Shown here: positions 44,011-51,691 of the stretch, piece by piece | How the letters are laid out: every line of letters begins with the position of its first letter | Numbering within the stretch: the stretch's first letter is position 1 | From: JAMCYG01 sp027365565 | Lineage (GTDB): Archaea > Micrarchaeota > Micrarchaeia > Micrarchaeales > Micrarchaeaceae | Length of the DNA: 64,000 bases | Direction: 5' to 3' | Assembly (NCBI GenBank): GCA_027365565.1 | Contig: DAHXMI010000010.1 | Location: 86,895-150,894, forward strand | The notes under the pieces: model-generated | Database searches by the model: none | Told to the model about the DNA's origin: nothing | The model's input: only the letters and a program-made list of their open reading frames with translations | Translations under genes and position numbers: made by a program

Positions 44011-45684
44011 TTAATCCTTGCTGCCTTTTGGTTTGCTTTCATGTGCTTTTGTGCCGGGCGTCACGACTACGACATAGTCGTATCCGCTTTTCCTCCTTTC
44101 GAGCATTTCCATGGTAGATGCGGAGCTCTTGCTTCCAGTCTCATACTCGATTGCTATTATCATGCCATCCCTGTATGCCACTATGTCCGGATTGTTAGCG
44201 TTGTCCTCTATCCTGTTTGTCAGCCCCGCGTTTGTGAGAAACTCAGCTATTCGCTTTACCGCAAGCTCGTGCTCTATGGTGAACGCACCGCTCTTCTTCA
44301 TCACCCATTCTTCAGCGTTCCGTCCAGTGTAGGAAGTCGCGGCCGTCAGCTCGCCGCTTGCGACCATTGATTTTACCACACTGCTGCCGACTGTGGATTT
44401 AAGCTCGTCTGCCCTTACCGGTTTTATTGCGAGTGCCGCAGTCTTGTCTCGCAGCGGCGCTTTCGCTTCCGGTGCTCGCGGCTTCGCCATGACGCGTGCG
44501 GTCTTGACCAGCACTGGGCCGACGCTGCTGCTGGTCAGCAGTAGCTCGCCCTTCCCCAGCCTTGGCAGCACGGACATTATAGCGCGGTCAGTACCCATAC
44601 CTGATGATACCAGCTTCGATATGTAGGAAACTTCGGTGGGTTCCCTGAGGGCAAATGACATTATGGTAGACATGTTGGCCATCATGCGGCGATCCATGCT
44701 CGATATTGATGGAGTAGCAAGCACCATAGCTATTCCGTACTTCCTGCCCTCCTCGACTAGCCTCCTTATCATCGATGCGCTGTCGGCTGAGCTGCCGACC
44801 AGGTACTGCGCCTCGTCTATCACTATGTAAGTCGAGACCCCGTTGTTTATGCTGTTGGATCTCATCATGTAGTACACCCTCTCAAGTATCGTGGTGACGT
44901 ACACGTAGAGCTCTTCCTTGCTCTTTATGTCCGCTAGTGATATTATGTTCAGGCCGCCCATCAACTGCCTGACGCTTATCGTGTCCTTTATGAAGCTGGG
45001 CTTTGACAACCCGCTTATCTTGGCCTTGAGGTGCAGCAGTGCGTTCCTTTCCGTGGCGCCCTTGGCGTTCGATATGAATATGCCTATCTCGTTTACGAGC
45101 TCGGCTATGGTTGGCGAAGTCTGTATTTCTGTGGAATATTGCGACATTGCCCCGTGCTTCCTGTACATATACCACAGGCACTGGCTAAGCTTCGTGGTTT
45201 GTATGTGCCCGAGGCCGTACAGCGATTTCAGCATCGAAACGATGCCAGAAATGCGCTGGTTGACCGTCATGCCGTCCAATGCCAGCGGATTAACGCTGTT
45301 GTAGTGCGCATCGACAAAACGCGCCATTCCCCCGCCTATCCCGCTGTGCTCATTGTGCACGTCGAATACCAGGACGTTCTTGCCGTTGGAGGAGAGCTGT
45401 TCCGCTATCGCCTCGAGAAGCGTGCTCTTCCCATGGCCGCTCATGCCTGTTATCAGCATGTGGGGGTTAGGCTCGCCCTCGACATTTATCCCGACAGAGC
45501 CGCGCTTCTTCGACCATTTCCATTCCAGTAAAGAGTCGACCTGCATCGACCTTCCATTATGCGTGCAACTGATTATGCGCTGCTTTTTGAGCCCTGATAT
45601 GGACTCGCCAATATACAAAGAATTCCCAGCGCGCTTTCTGGGCAGTGCTATCGCTCCGAGGAACTTTTTTACCCATGCATGCAT
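44011..45684 (-). CDS. HerA/VirB4-type ATPase with nuclease-like C-terminal domain
   Basis: A 557-residue P-loop ATPase of the FtsK-HerA group (DUF87-like). Walker A GMSGHGKST at 80-88, FDVHNEHSG after it, Walker B IVIDEAQ at 287-293, and LATPSISSMDRRMMANMST as the sensor region. After about residue 400 a linker leads to a 110-residue end: helix HELAVKRIAEFLTNAGL, then NNPDIVAYRDGMIIAIEYETGSKS, which has the spacing of a PD-(D/E)xK nuclease core (D500, E513, E515). It may pump or process DNA. Starts at an ATG with little leader. Confidence 0.72.
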   Translation of the reverse strand: MHAWVKKFLGAIALPRKRAGNSLYIGESISGLKKQRIISCTHNGRSMQVDSLLEWKWSKKRGSVGINVEGEPNPHMLITGMSGHGKSTLLEAIAEQLSSNGKNVLVFDVHNEHSGIGGGMARFVDAHYNSVNPLALDGMTVNQRISGIVSMLKSLYGLGHIQTTKLSQCLWYMYRKHGAMSQYSTEIQTSPTIAELVNEIGIFISNAKGATERNALLHLKAKISGLSKPSFIKDTISVRQLMGGLNIISLADIKSKEELYVYVTTILERVYYMMRSNSINNGVSTYIVIDEAQYLVGSSADSASMIRRLVEEGRKYGIAMVLATPSISSMDRRMMANMSTIMSFALREPTEVSYISKLVSSGMGTDRAIMSVLPRLGKGELLLTSSSVGPVLVKTARVMAKPRAPEAKAPLRDKTAALAIKPVRADELKSTVGSSVVKSMVASGELTAATSYTGRNAEEWVMKKSGAFTIEHELAVKRIAEFLTNAGLTNRIEDNANNPDIVAYRDGMIIAIEYETGSKSSASTMEMLERRKSGYDYVVVVTPGTKAHESKPKGSKD

Positions 45685-45716
45685 TAGATCACCAATGCGC
45701 CGCTACGTATTGAGGC

Positions 45717-46277
45717 CTATCTGAACGCGAGGACCGCTATGTCCTCGAAGCTGTAATGGACCTTTGTCACTTCTGCCTTTAGGAGTTCCGCATCTTCCTG
45801 ATATCCGTTAAAGGAGCTTTCAACAAGTAGGATTATGTGTTTCTCCTCTACATATTTCGAATAATTTGCGAGGAATCGGTCTATGAGTTCCCTTCCCAGC
45901 CTGCCGCCGTCCAGCGCGTATTCGCGCTGCCTGCCTCCCATTATGGGTTCCGAAGGCAGGTATGGCGGATTGAATGATATAGTATTGAACCTGCCGGTTA
46001 TCCCGTCGAACAGGTCCGAGACGATGAATTTCCCGTGTACCCCGTTTGCCTCTGCGTTGGCCTTGGCGCATCTTATCGCCTTCTCGTCTATGTCGGCAAA
46101 TGTGACATCGCAGCCCTTCTTAGCGGCAATGATGCCCTGTATGCCAGAACCGGTGCCCATGTCAAGGAAACTGCCGAAGGCATGCTCCTCGACCGCCTTG
46201 GCGAGCAGGACAGAGTCCTCTAGCGGCTCGTAGATCCCGCCATCGCAAGACTTGAGCTCTATCTGGTCTATCAGCAT
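45717..46277 (-). CDS. HemK/PrmC-type protein methyltransferase
   Basis: A 186-residue SAM-dependent methyltransferase. SAM-binding GTGSGIQGIIAAKKGCDVTFADID and the catalytic NPPY (FNPPYLPSEP, near 102-105) are those of HemK-type glutamine methyltransferases. In archaea and eukaryotes the Mtq2/HemK2 group methylates the GGQ motif of release factor aRF1 with Trm112; this short, single-domain form fits. It is 32 nt from the HerA-like gene on the same strand. Confidence 0.82.
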   Translation of the reverse strand: MLIDQIELKSCDGGIYEPLEDSVLLAKAVEEHAFGSFLDMGTGSGIQGIIAAKKGCDVTFADIDEKAIRCAKANAEANGVHGKFIVSDLFDGITGRFNTISFNPPYLPSEPIMGGRQREYALDGGRLGRELIDRFLANYSKYVEEKHIILLVESSFNGYQEDAELLKAEVTKVHYSFEDIAVLAFR

Positions 46278-46344
46278 GATCCTGATTCATTCTCTGCATT
46301 TATAATAAGTGTGGAATGGAAATAAAAAAGAAAAAGAAAAACCG

Positions 46345-46635
46345 TCACTCGCTGGCGCCATCAGAGATGGAAAACTCTAGGCTGTCCGAATCTACCAGCA
46401 CGCTTATGCTGTATCTGAGGTTTCTCAGCTCCAGATCCCTGAACCTTTCGCAGAGCTTCCTGTCCCTTATCAGCTCGTTCACCAAGGTCTTGAGATCCGT
46501 CACGAACCTCGCATCGGAAACCTTCATTCCCTTCCCGTTCGGACCGTCTTCAGTCCCGTATAGGCTATCCATGGCTTTCGCCTGGCCCTCTATGGCATCG
46601 TAGAGCTCGCGCTCCGCGTTTCTCTCTTGTTTCAT
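46345..46635 (-). CDS. Small helical protein of unknown function
   Basis: A 96-residue charged protein, not recognised; two helices (ERELYDAIEGQAKAMDSLY, VTDLKTLVNELIRDRKLCERFRDLELR) and a beta-like C-terminus. ATG 46635 has GTGGG 4 nt upstream; an ATG at 46653 is the other option. Good coding appearance, but no homology claim is made. Confidence 0.4.
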   Translation of the reverse strand: MKQERNAERELYDAIEGQAKAMDSLYGTEDGPNGKGMKVSDARFVTDLKTLVNELIRDRKLCERFRDLELRNLRYSISVLVDSDSLEFSISDGASE

Positions 46636-46840
46636 AGAACCCACTCGAGACATGCTGCCTGCGCTGAGACCGTTGGAAAAAGAAGACCAGAGACTGCCCT
46701 ATTTCTCGGCGCAAGGCTTGCGCATGTCTGTGCTTTGCCTTCTCACTGAGATTTTATATATTTTACTACCATATCATGCATTTGTCTATCTACTATTATA
46801 TTTTTGTCTAAGCATGTGGAAAGGGCTAAATATTGTAAGG

Positions 46841-46944
46841 AAAAGGATTACTTGCCCGCCACACTGGGCAACTCTTGGAAAATAGAACCTCCAGGGACAT
46901 GGGCCTGCTTCGGCAGGCCCAAATCATGCTCCGCTGATCCTTTT
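46841..46944 (+). ncRNA. Candidate structured RNA next to 5S rRNA
   Basis: The 333-nt gene-free stretch before 5S contains a self-enclosed fold: AAAAGGAT (46841-46848) pairs with ATCCTTTT (46937-46944); inside are TTGCCC/GGGCAA with an 8-nt loop (46852-46871), CTTGG/CCAGG (46874-46895), and GGGCCTGC-TTCG-GCAGGCCC (46901-46920), an 8-bp stem closed by the stable C(UUCG)G tetraloop. The UUCG loop suggests plus-strand transcription, and a strong TATA-like TTTATATATTTT is at 46753-46764. No known RNA class matched. Confidence 0.4.
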
Positions 46945-46968
46945 GTTGCAGATAAGTAGAATGCGATG

Positions 46969-47081
46969 CCAAACAGCAATATGCTTTCCCACCGGTTGGG
47001 CAGTACACACATATCGTGGGCAGGCTTAGCTTCCGAGTTCGGAATGGGATCGGGCGTTTCCCTGCCCCTATTGCCGTTTGA
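46969..47081 (-). rRNA. 5S ribosomal RNA
   Basis: About 113 nt. The conserved core CGATCCCATTCCGAACTCGG and the following AAGCTAAGCCTGCC are clear, and the ends CAAACGGCAATA/TATTGCTGTTTG form a 12-bp helix I. It has its own TATA box (47100-47113) and is not next to 16S or 23S. Ends are set by the helix, with one or two bases of uncertainty. Confidence 0.93.
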
Positions 47082-47099
47082 CAGTACCAATTAGCAGGG

Positions 47100-47113
47100 T
47101 ATATTATATAAAG
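47100..47113 (-). promoter_or_regulatory. TATA box for 5S rRNA
   Basis: CTTTATATAATATA on the minus strand lies 19-32 nt before the 5S 5' end. Strong AT-rich element in a GC-balanced region. Confidence 0.6.
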
Positions 47114-47130
47114 CTAACGCGGCATGCCGA

Positions 47131-47289
47131 TTAGCGGCTTTTTCCACCATTGGCCGACTTGCCGCGCATGCATGACGTGCATATGCCGTGTGTCTTGTCA
47201 TAGTGCGACGTGCATGCGCTCTTGCCGCAGAGGGCGCATGTATTTGATGCCGGTTTGCCGCATATGTGACATAGCCCTACCGTCCTCAT
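47131..47289 (-). CDS. Small zinc-ribbon-like protein, HIT-finger type
   Basis: A 52-residue ORF below common length cut-offs. It has CHICGKPASNTCALCGKSAC and a later H..H...CTSC: cysteines at 7, 10, 18, 21, 26, 37, 40 and histidines at 29 and 34, giving two interleaved zinc sites as in zf-HIT/B-box fingers. The tail is basic. Similar tiny archaeal proteins occur, function unknown. GGTGGCG precedes the ATG by about 5 nt. It follows the GT-C gene's stop by 12 nt and precedes the 5S promoter. Confidence 0.65.
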   Translation of the reverse strand: MRTVGLCHICGKPASNTCALCGKSACTSHYDKTHGICTSCMRGKSANGGKSR

Positions 47290-47301
47290 CTCACGCCACC
47301 A

Positions 47302-48984
47302 TTATTTGATCCTGTACACCGAAATGTTTTGGTTTTCCGCGGGTAAGTTGTATTCATACATTAATGATGTGTTGCTAATACTTGAATTTATAGGCTTGTA
47401 GGCCAACTCGCTCGCATTCTTGATGATGCTCTGGTTCCCGTTGTATGCCATCACTACATACTGAGGTATCGGATTATTTGGTAGAGAGTGGTGGCGTACT
47501 GGGGCTTCGAAATTTATCCTGTGGTAATTCATGTATGGCGGGAGGAGTAATGTAAACGCGCCAGGTACGCTGATTATAGTACCGTTTGGAAGCGTTTCCA
47601 TGTACGCCGCGATTCCTCTTGTGAATATAGCGATAGGCGAATGCGACATGGAATTTGACATGTAGCTTATCAGGAATATCGATTCGGCGAAGAGGACCGC
47701 AACGACCACAACCACAAAGGAGATTGATACCGCCCTGTGCCTCTTCTTCAGGGCCGAATACGCCTTCACCAACGCCATTGCTATTAGGAGCGTCAGTGCT
47801 GGCACAAATATTGCCGTGAATCGGGTAAACTGGTTAATTTGGATATATGCGGAAAGGCTCTGCGAGCCGAAAACCAGGTACAGGAAAGAGAAGGCGAACC
47901 ATACCAGGGGTATGAACGCCCTTCTTTCGATCTTTATTGCCAGGTAGATGATTGCCGCTATCGCAGCGTAGAAAAAGTACCCGTATAGAAAGAAATCGGT
48001 GCGGGAACTGACTATGCTAGAAATGTAGTTTGGCATAATGAGGCCCCCGAAAAATGAAACTCCTTGAGCCGAAGTATGCCCGTAATAGCCGAAGAACTGG
48101 TTGAATGGGAGCATGGTGCTGAGGTAGTATTCCATTCCATTGATTAAATATGGCACAGTGGCGGCACCATATGTGGAATACCAATGCTCGCTTACAGTTA
48201 CGGAATAAAATGGATTCCCCGAGGCGAGATAGCTGAAAAATATTATTATGAAAACCGCGACTGATATGCCGGAGGCAAAGGAAGCGGCCGATTTCAGCTT
48301 GCTCTCTATCCTGCCCCTCGCGGCTAGGTACGCCCATATCGCGACCATAGGGATAATTATTATCAGGCTCTCAGCTACTATTAACTCCCCGAGAGTTGCG
48401 ACAAATCCGGCCAGGACGTAGTACATCTTGTTTTTCCGTTTTATGGCGAGAACAAAAAACATCATGGCAAGCGACGTTGCCGCCATCATAGGTATGTCAT
48501 CACCTATTATCGCGGCTTCTACCACCACTAAGGGGAAGAAACTGCAAAGAGACGCCGCCAGCAGGCCGACACCCTTTCCGTATATCTCCGACCCTATCTT
48601 GTATATGGCAAATATCGCAACAACGGCGCAGAGGGATTCGAATACCGTGGCCGCGAACACTCCCGGTCCGAATATGGCGTACATTGAGGCCATACCTAAT
48701 ATGAGCAGATATTTCGTCGATAGAACGCCGCCTTGTGCAAGCGAGGATATGCCGCTGAAATGGACCATAGCAGCATAATTCATGTATATGTAGTTATCAT
48801 CCCCGTTTATCGGTAATGGGCCGTGATAGGATAGGAAAATAAGCATTACTGACAGGGCCATCGGAATCAAAAGTGCTAGTCCCGGCATCGACATATGCAG
48901 CCTGCCGGCTATGTTGGTTAGCTGCGTTATAACAAACGGACTGCTATTTTTCTTCTTTTTGTTTTTCTTCTTTTTTGTCCGCAT
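47302..48984 (-). CDS. GT-C type membrane glycosyltransferase (paralogue 3)
   Basis: About 560 residues; very Lys-rich start, first helix, then the outer loop LPINGDDNYIYMNYAAMVHF with the double aspartate also seen in the other paralogues, about 11 helices and a C-terminal outer domain with NxS/T sites. PMT/ArnT-like. The Lys-rich N-terminus is coded in the same DNA as the Lys/Glu tail of the upstream primase-like gene (41-nt overlap); ATG 48894 would avoid this but lose the basic tail that paralogue 1 also has. Confidence 0.66.
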   Translation of the reverse strand: MRTKKKKNKKKKNSSPFVITQLTNIAGRLHMSMPGLALLIPMALSVMLIFLSYHGPLPINGDDNYIYMNYAAMVHFSGISSLAQGGVLSTKYLLILGMASMYAIFGPGVFAATVFESLCAVVAIFAIYKIGSEIYGKGVGLLAASLCSFFPLVVVEAAIIGDDIPMMAATSLAMMFFVLAIKRKNKMYYVLAGFVATLGELIVAESLIIIIPMVAIWAYLAARGRIESKLKSAASFASGISVAVFIIIFFSYLASGNPFYSVTVSEHWYSTYGAATVPYLINGMEYYLSTMLPFNQFFGYYGHTSAQGVSFFGGLIMPNYISSIVSSRTDFFLYGYFFYAAIAAIIYLAIKIERRAFIPLVWFAFSFLYLVFGSQSLSAYIQINQFTRFTAIFVPALTLLIAMALVKAYSALKKRHRAVSISFVVVVVAVLFAESIFLISYMSNSMSHSPIAIFTRGIAAYMETLPNGTIISVPGAFTLLLPPYMNYHRINFEAPVRHHSLPNNPIPQYVVMAYNGNQSIIKNASELAYKPINSSISNTSLMYEYNLPAENQNISVYRIK

Positions 48985-49978
48985 CACTGGCACCAACAGA
49001 ACCCTTGACGGGTCTGATCAGGTTTATGTCTATCACGTGCCCTAGCAGCTCCTTCGCGTTCTCGAAAGACATTGGCTTGAGGCCCCTCCTCTTCGCATAA
49101 TTGCACTGGTACTTCACGTATGATGGAGTTATGTTGGTGGCCGGGTCGACCTTCTTGCACCGCTCTATGTAATCGTTGATTATCTTTGCCGCATCATCCA
49201 CTCCCATCCCCTTGGTATTGACCAGATAGGGTGCGAGTATTATGTTGACAGTCCTGTGCCTCACGTCAGCTATCGGATTCTGCAGCAGCCTGTCTATCCA
49301 GGTTTCGCCCTTGAACGACGTGCTGTATTTGTACCTCTTGCTTATGCTCACGCCTTTGGCGTAGGCTATGACCTCCTTTGGTATGCTCTGGTGGTCTATT
49401 GGGAGGCCGGCTTTTATCCGTGCGGCAGAAACGTCCCTGATGAACGGTATTAGGTGCGCCTTTGAGAGATACACCATGCCTCCATTAATAGGATAGTTGG
49501 CAAGAGACAATCCCTCCTTCTCACCAACTGCGGCCAGGAAGGCAGGCAGGCTCATTACAAATGCGTCGGCACCTCTTGCCTGCCCAGGAACAACATTGAG
49601 ATTCATAGATTCCATGATGCGCAGCAGGATATCTGCAGGCATGCTTTGGACCGCGGCTGCAGACCTGTATGACTCGGCTTCCGAGAAGTATTCTATAAGT
49701 TCGAAATCCCTGAGGGCGCTCAGAAGCATGCGACAGTATGCATAAGTCTTCAGATAGTCAAGCTTTATTGAATCCATATTCGTGGTGGTAAACTGCATGC
49801 GCCTCCTCATGTGCCCGTTCTGGAACAGTTTGGATATCTCGACCAGATGGTCCCTGGCCCTGTCAAGATACACCTGCTCGACCCTGTTCAGGCTCAGGGA
49901 GGCTATTATGCCCTTCGCGGCTTCTGAGTATGGGACCCTATAGGCCTCGTCTAGCTCCGCGGCGCTGAATCCTGCCAT
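48944..49978 (-). CDS. DNA primase large subunit-like protein (PriL-like)
   Basis: A 344-residue soluble protein. The segment SLPAFLAAVGEKEGLSLANYPINGGMVYLSKAHLIPFIRDVSAARI resembles the PriL N-terminal region (strand-helix with xxNxxxxxGxVyL), and DVRHRTVNIILAPYLVNTKGMGVDDAAKIINDYIERC resembles the helical PriX-type end of DPANN/crenarchaeal primases. Only three scattered cysteines are present, so the usual four-Cys Fe-S domain is absent. The C-terminal tail is Lys/Glu-rich and overlaps the next gene. Start ATG lies 22-31 nt after a TATA box (about 50000-50009). Confidence 0.5.
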   Translation of the reverse strand: MAGFSAAELDEAYRVPYSEAAKGIIASLSLNRVEQVYLDRARDHLVEISKLFQNGHMRRRMQFTTTNMDSIKLDYLKTYAYCRMLLSALRDFELIEYFSEAESYRSAAAVQSMPADILLRIMESMNLNVVPGQARGADAFVMSLPAFLAAVGEKEGLSLANYPINGGMVYLSKAHLIPFIRDVSAARIKAGLPIDHQSIPKEVIAYAKGVSISKRYKYSTSFKGETWIDRLLQNPIADVRHRTVNIILAPYLVNTKGMGVDDAAKIINDYIERCKKVDPATNITPSYVKYQCNYAKRRGLKPMSFENAKELLGHVIDINLIRPVKGSVGASDADKKEEKQKEEK

Positions 49979-50227
49979 GAAGGTATTTTGGACTTACTTC
50001 TATAAATTACAAACTGCGGGAGAGAGTTTCAGCAGGTTTTGGCGAATAGCGGAAGTCCGGAAGGCATTTAAACCTTTCTTGAGATTTTTATTTATGATAG
50101 GGTACCAAGTCTCTTACCCCACCCATGCGAGAACGACTTGCCCTAGCAGCGATTCCTGAGTTTCCTTCTTCTTTTCATTTGATTTGTTCTGTATTATATC
50201 GCCCGAAATGGCTTTAGGTGAGATGTT

Positions 50228-50443
50228 TTGAACAGTGAAAAGAGCGTCGTGGTTGCAGGTGCAGGCTGGATATGTGCAGGGATAGTTATGCTGATCGTAG
50301 GGTATATCGAAGTGGTAGAGGGGGTTTCATCTGGAAACCCTGCCGCTGCCTATTTAATGGCAGTTCTTATCATGCTGCTCGGGTCAATTGCCATTATTTC
50401 AAGGAAAAGGATAAGCAATATAATAGATTCCAAGCATAAATAG
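50228..50443 (+). CDS. Two-helix small membrane protein
   Basis: A 71-residue protein of unknown function: two transmembrane helices (about 8-28 and 40-58) joined by a short loop and a basic C-terminal end. Start is TTG 50228; GGTGAG lies 6 nt before it, a good ribosome-binding site. It is 10 nt upstream of tRNA-Pro, possibly the same transcript. Confidence 0.5.
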   Translation: MNSEKSVVVAGAGWICAGIVMLIVGYIEVVEGVSSGNPAAAYLMAVLIMLLGSIAIISRKRISNIIDSKHK

Positions 50444-50453
50444 AGTTGCAAAA

Positions 50454-50526
50454 GGGGTCGTACGCTAACCTGGTAGACTACCGCGTTCGGGTCGCGGCGA
50501 TCTGGGTTCAAATCCCAGCGACCCCA
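50454..50526 (+). tRNA. tRNA-Pro (anticodon CGG)
   Basis: Acceptor GGGGTCG/CGACCCC fully paired, discriminator A, anticodon stem CCGCG/CGCGG with loop TTCGGGT, T-arm CTGGG TTCAAAT CCCAG. The D-arm pairs poorly (CGCT against an AT-rich return). No intron, no encoded CCA. Confidence 0.88.
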
Positions 50527-50549
50527 CTCTCGATATGGAGGGTGGTTTG

Positions 50550-50837
50550 ATGGAAGGTCCTGAGATAATCCATGATGAGGGAAGGTTCCATGCAAAGACA
50601 GGGCATGGGGAGGCCGAGCTCCTTTATAGGGTAGAAGGGAGCATGATGAATGTGTACAGGACGTTCGTGCCCGATGAGGACAGACACATGGGCATAGCGA
50701 AGATGCTCATGGACAAGGCGGTCGCATTCGCGGAAGAACGAGGGCTTACTGTTGTGCCTTCGTGCGAGTACGCGCATGCGTATATGGATGAGAGGGCGAA
50801 GGGCGGCAACGGCCAGTCTGCCGTCACTACACAGTAG
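50550..50837 (+). CDS. GNAT N-acetyltransferase-like protein (YjdJ type)
   Basis: A 95-residue small GNAT-fold protein. AELLYRVEGSMMNVYRTFVPDEDRHMGIAKMLMDKAV is the acetyl-CoA binding beta-bulge and helix (usual R/Q-x2-G-x-G/A appears as RHMGIA), and VVPSCEYAHAYM is typical of the YjdJ/YidJ-like short group. Substrate unknown. ATG 50550 has GAGGGTGG 4-5 nt before it; the ATG at 50535 lies before that motif. Confidence 0.68.
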   Translation: MEGPEIIHDEGRFHAKTGHGEAELLYRVEGSMMNVYRTFVPDEDRHMGIAKMLMDKAVAFAEERGLTVVPSCEYAHAYMDERAKGGNGQSAVTTQ

Positions 50838-50908
50838 ATATTTTATACTTTGTCAGGCATGTATATTTGTGTTGCTGGGGGCAACCCTGATGCTTATGGA
50901 GTGATCTA

Positions 50909-51652
50909 ATGTTCGAAATAAAGATCGATGACGCAAAGTACTGGAAGAGCTGCATAGACTCGATTGTCAGCCTTATAGAGGAGGGCTCGTTCAACATATC
51001 GAAGGATGGCATATCCCTCAAGGCGATGGACCCGTCCGGAATAAGCATGATATCATTTTTCATACCGAACAAGGCATTTTCCACCTATAAGGTAGAGACC
51101 CAGGCCTCCGTCGGGCTCAACCTAGACAGCTTCAGCAAGATACTTGCGAGCGCTAGGAGCGGCGAGCAGCTGCAGATGAAGGACTCTGGCAAGAGGTTTA
51201 CCATAGAGTTCATAGGTAAGAACAGCAGGAGGAGGTACACTCTGCCGCTCATAGATGCAAAGAAGGAGCCGGACAAGGAGCCGAAGATAGAGTTCGAGTC
51301 GTTCATAGAGATGAGGAGCGAGGCCCTCAAGGACATATTGAAGGACGCGAACCTGCTTTCGCCGTACATAAGCTTCAAGACGGACAAGAACTCGTTCGCC
51401 ATAAGCGCGAAGGGTGACGCAGGCGATTTGGAGGAAGAGCATCAGAGCGATGGCGAGTACATAAAGAAGTTGAAGGTCGACAAGCCGTCGTCTTCCACAT
51501 TCAATCTCGACTATCTTAGTAGGATGATTTCCGCTACTACGCCAAACTCGACAATCAGGCTGGCGCTAAAGAATGAGGAGCCGACCAAGATAGAATACAG
51601 CATCGGCGACGCAGAGGTGGCTTACTACCTGGCGCCGTACATGGAGAGCTAA
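50909..51652 (+). CDS. pcn: DNA polymerase sliding clamp PCNA
   Basis: A 247-residue clamp that encircles DNA and tethers polymerases, FEN1 and ligase. N-terminal FEIKIDDAKYWKSCIDSI, the SLKAMDPSGISMISFFI strand-loop and the C-terminal acidic IEYSIGDAEVAYYLAPYME (partner-binding pocket) are classical. ATG start follows GGAGTGATCT (GTGAT). A TATA-like ATATTTTATA is at 50837-50846. It heads a run with the DJ-1-like and Rnp4 genes. Confidence 0.95.
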   Translation: MFEIKIDDAKYWKSCIDSIVSLIEEGSFNISKDGISLKAMDPSGISMISFFIPNKAFSTYKVETQASVGLNLDSFSKILASARSGEQLQMKDSGKRFTIEFIGKNSRRRYTLPLIDAKKEPDKEPKIEFESFIEMRSEALKDILKDANLLSPYISFKTDKNSFAISAKGDAGDLEEEHQSDGEYIKKLKVDKPSSSTFNLDYLSRMISATTPNSTIRLALKNEEPTKIEYSIGDAEVAYYLAPYMES

Positions 51653-51691
51653 AGGCGCATAGGCCTTGGCCTCTTGAAATGGGATATAGGG

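Noticed and set aside
46710..46724. Near-perfect palindrome GCGCAAGGCTTGCGC
   Set aside because: Short, single copy, and inside a region without other repeat units; no operator or attachment-site context.
46652..46885. A 77-residue plus-strand ORF before the candidate RNA
   Set aside because: Its frame crosses the promoter-like and structured region, has no ribosome-binding site and no protein-like pattern.
50093..50159. C/D-box sRNA with ATGATAG (C-like) and CTGA (D)
   Set aside because: The C box departs at two positions and no internal C'/D' boxes are seen; kept only as a generic small-RNA candidate.
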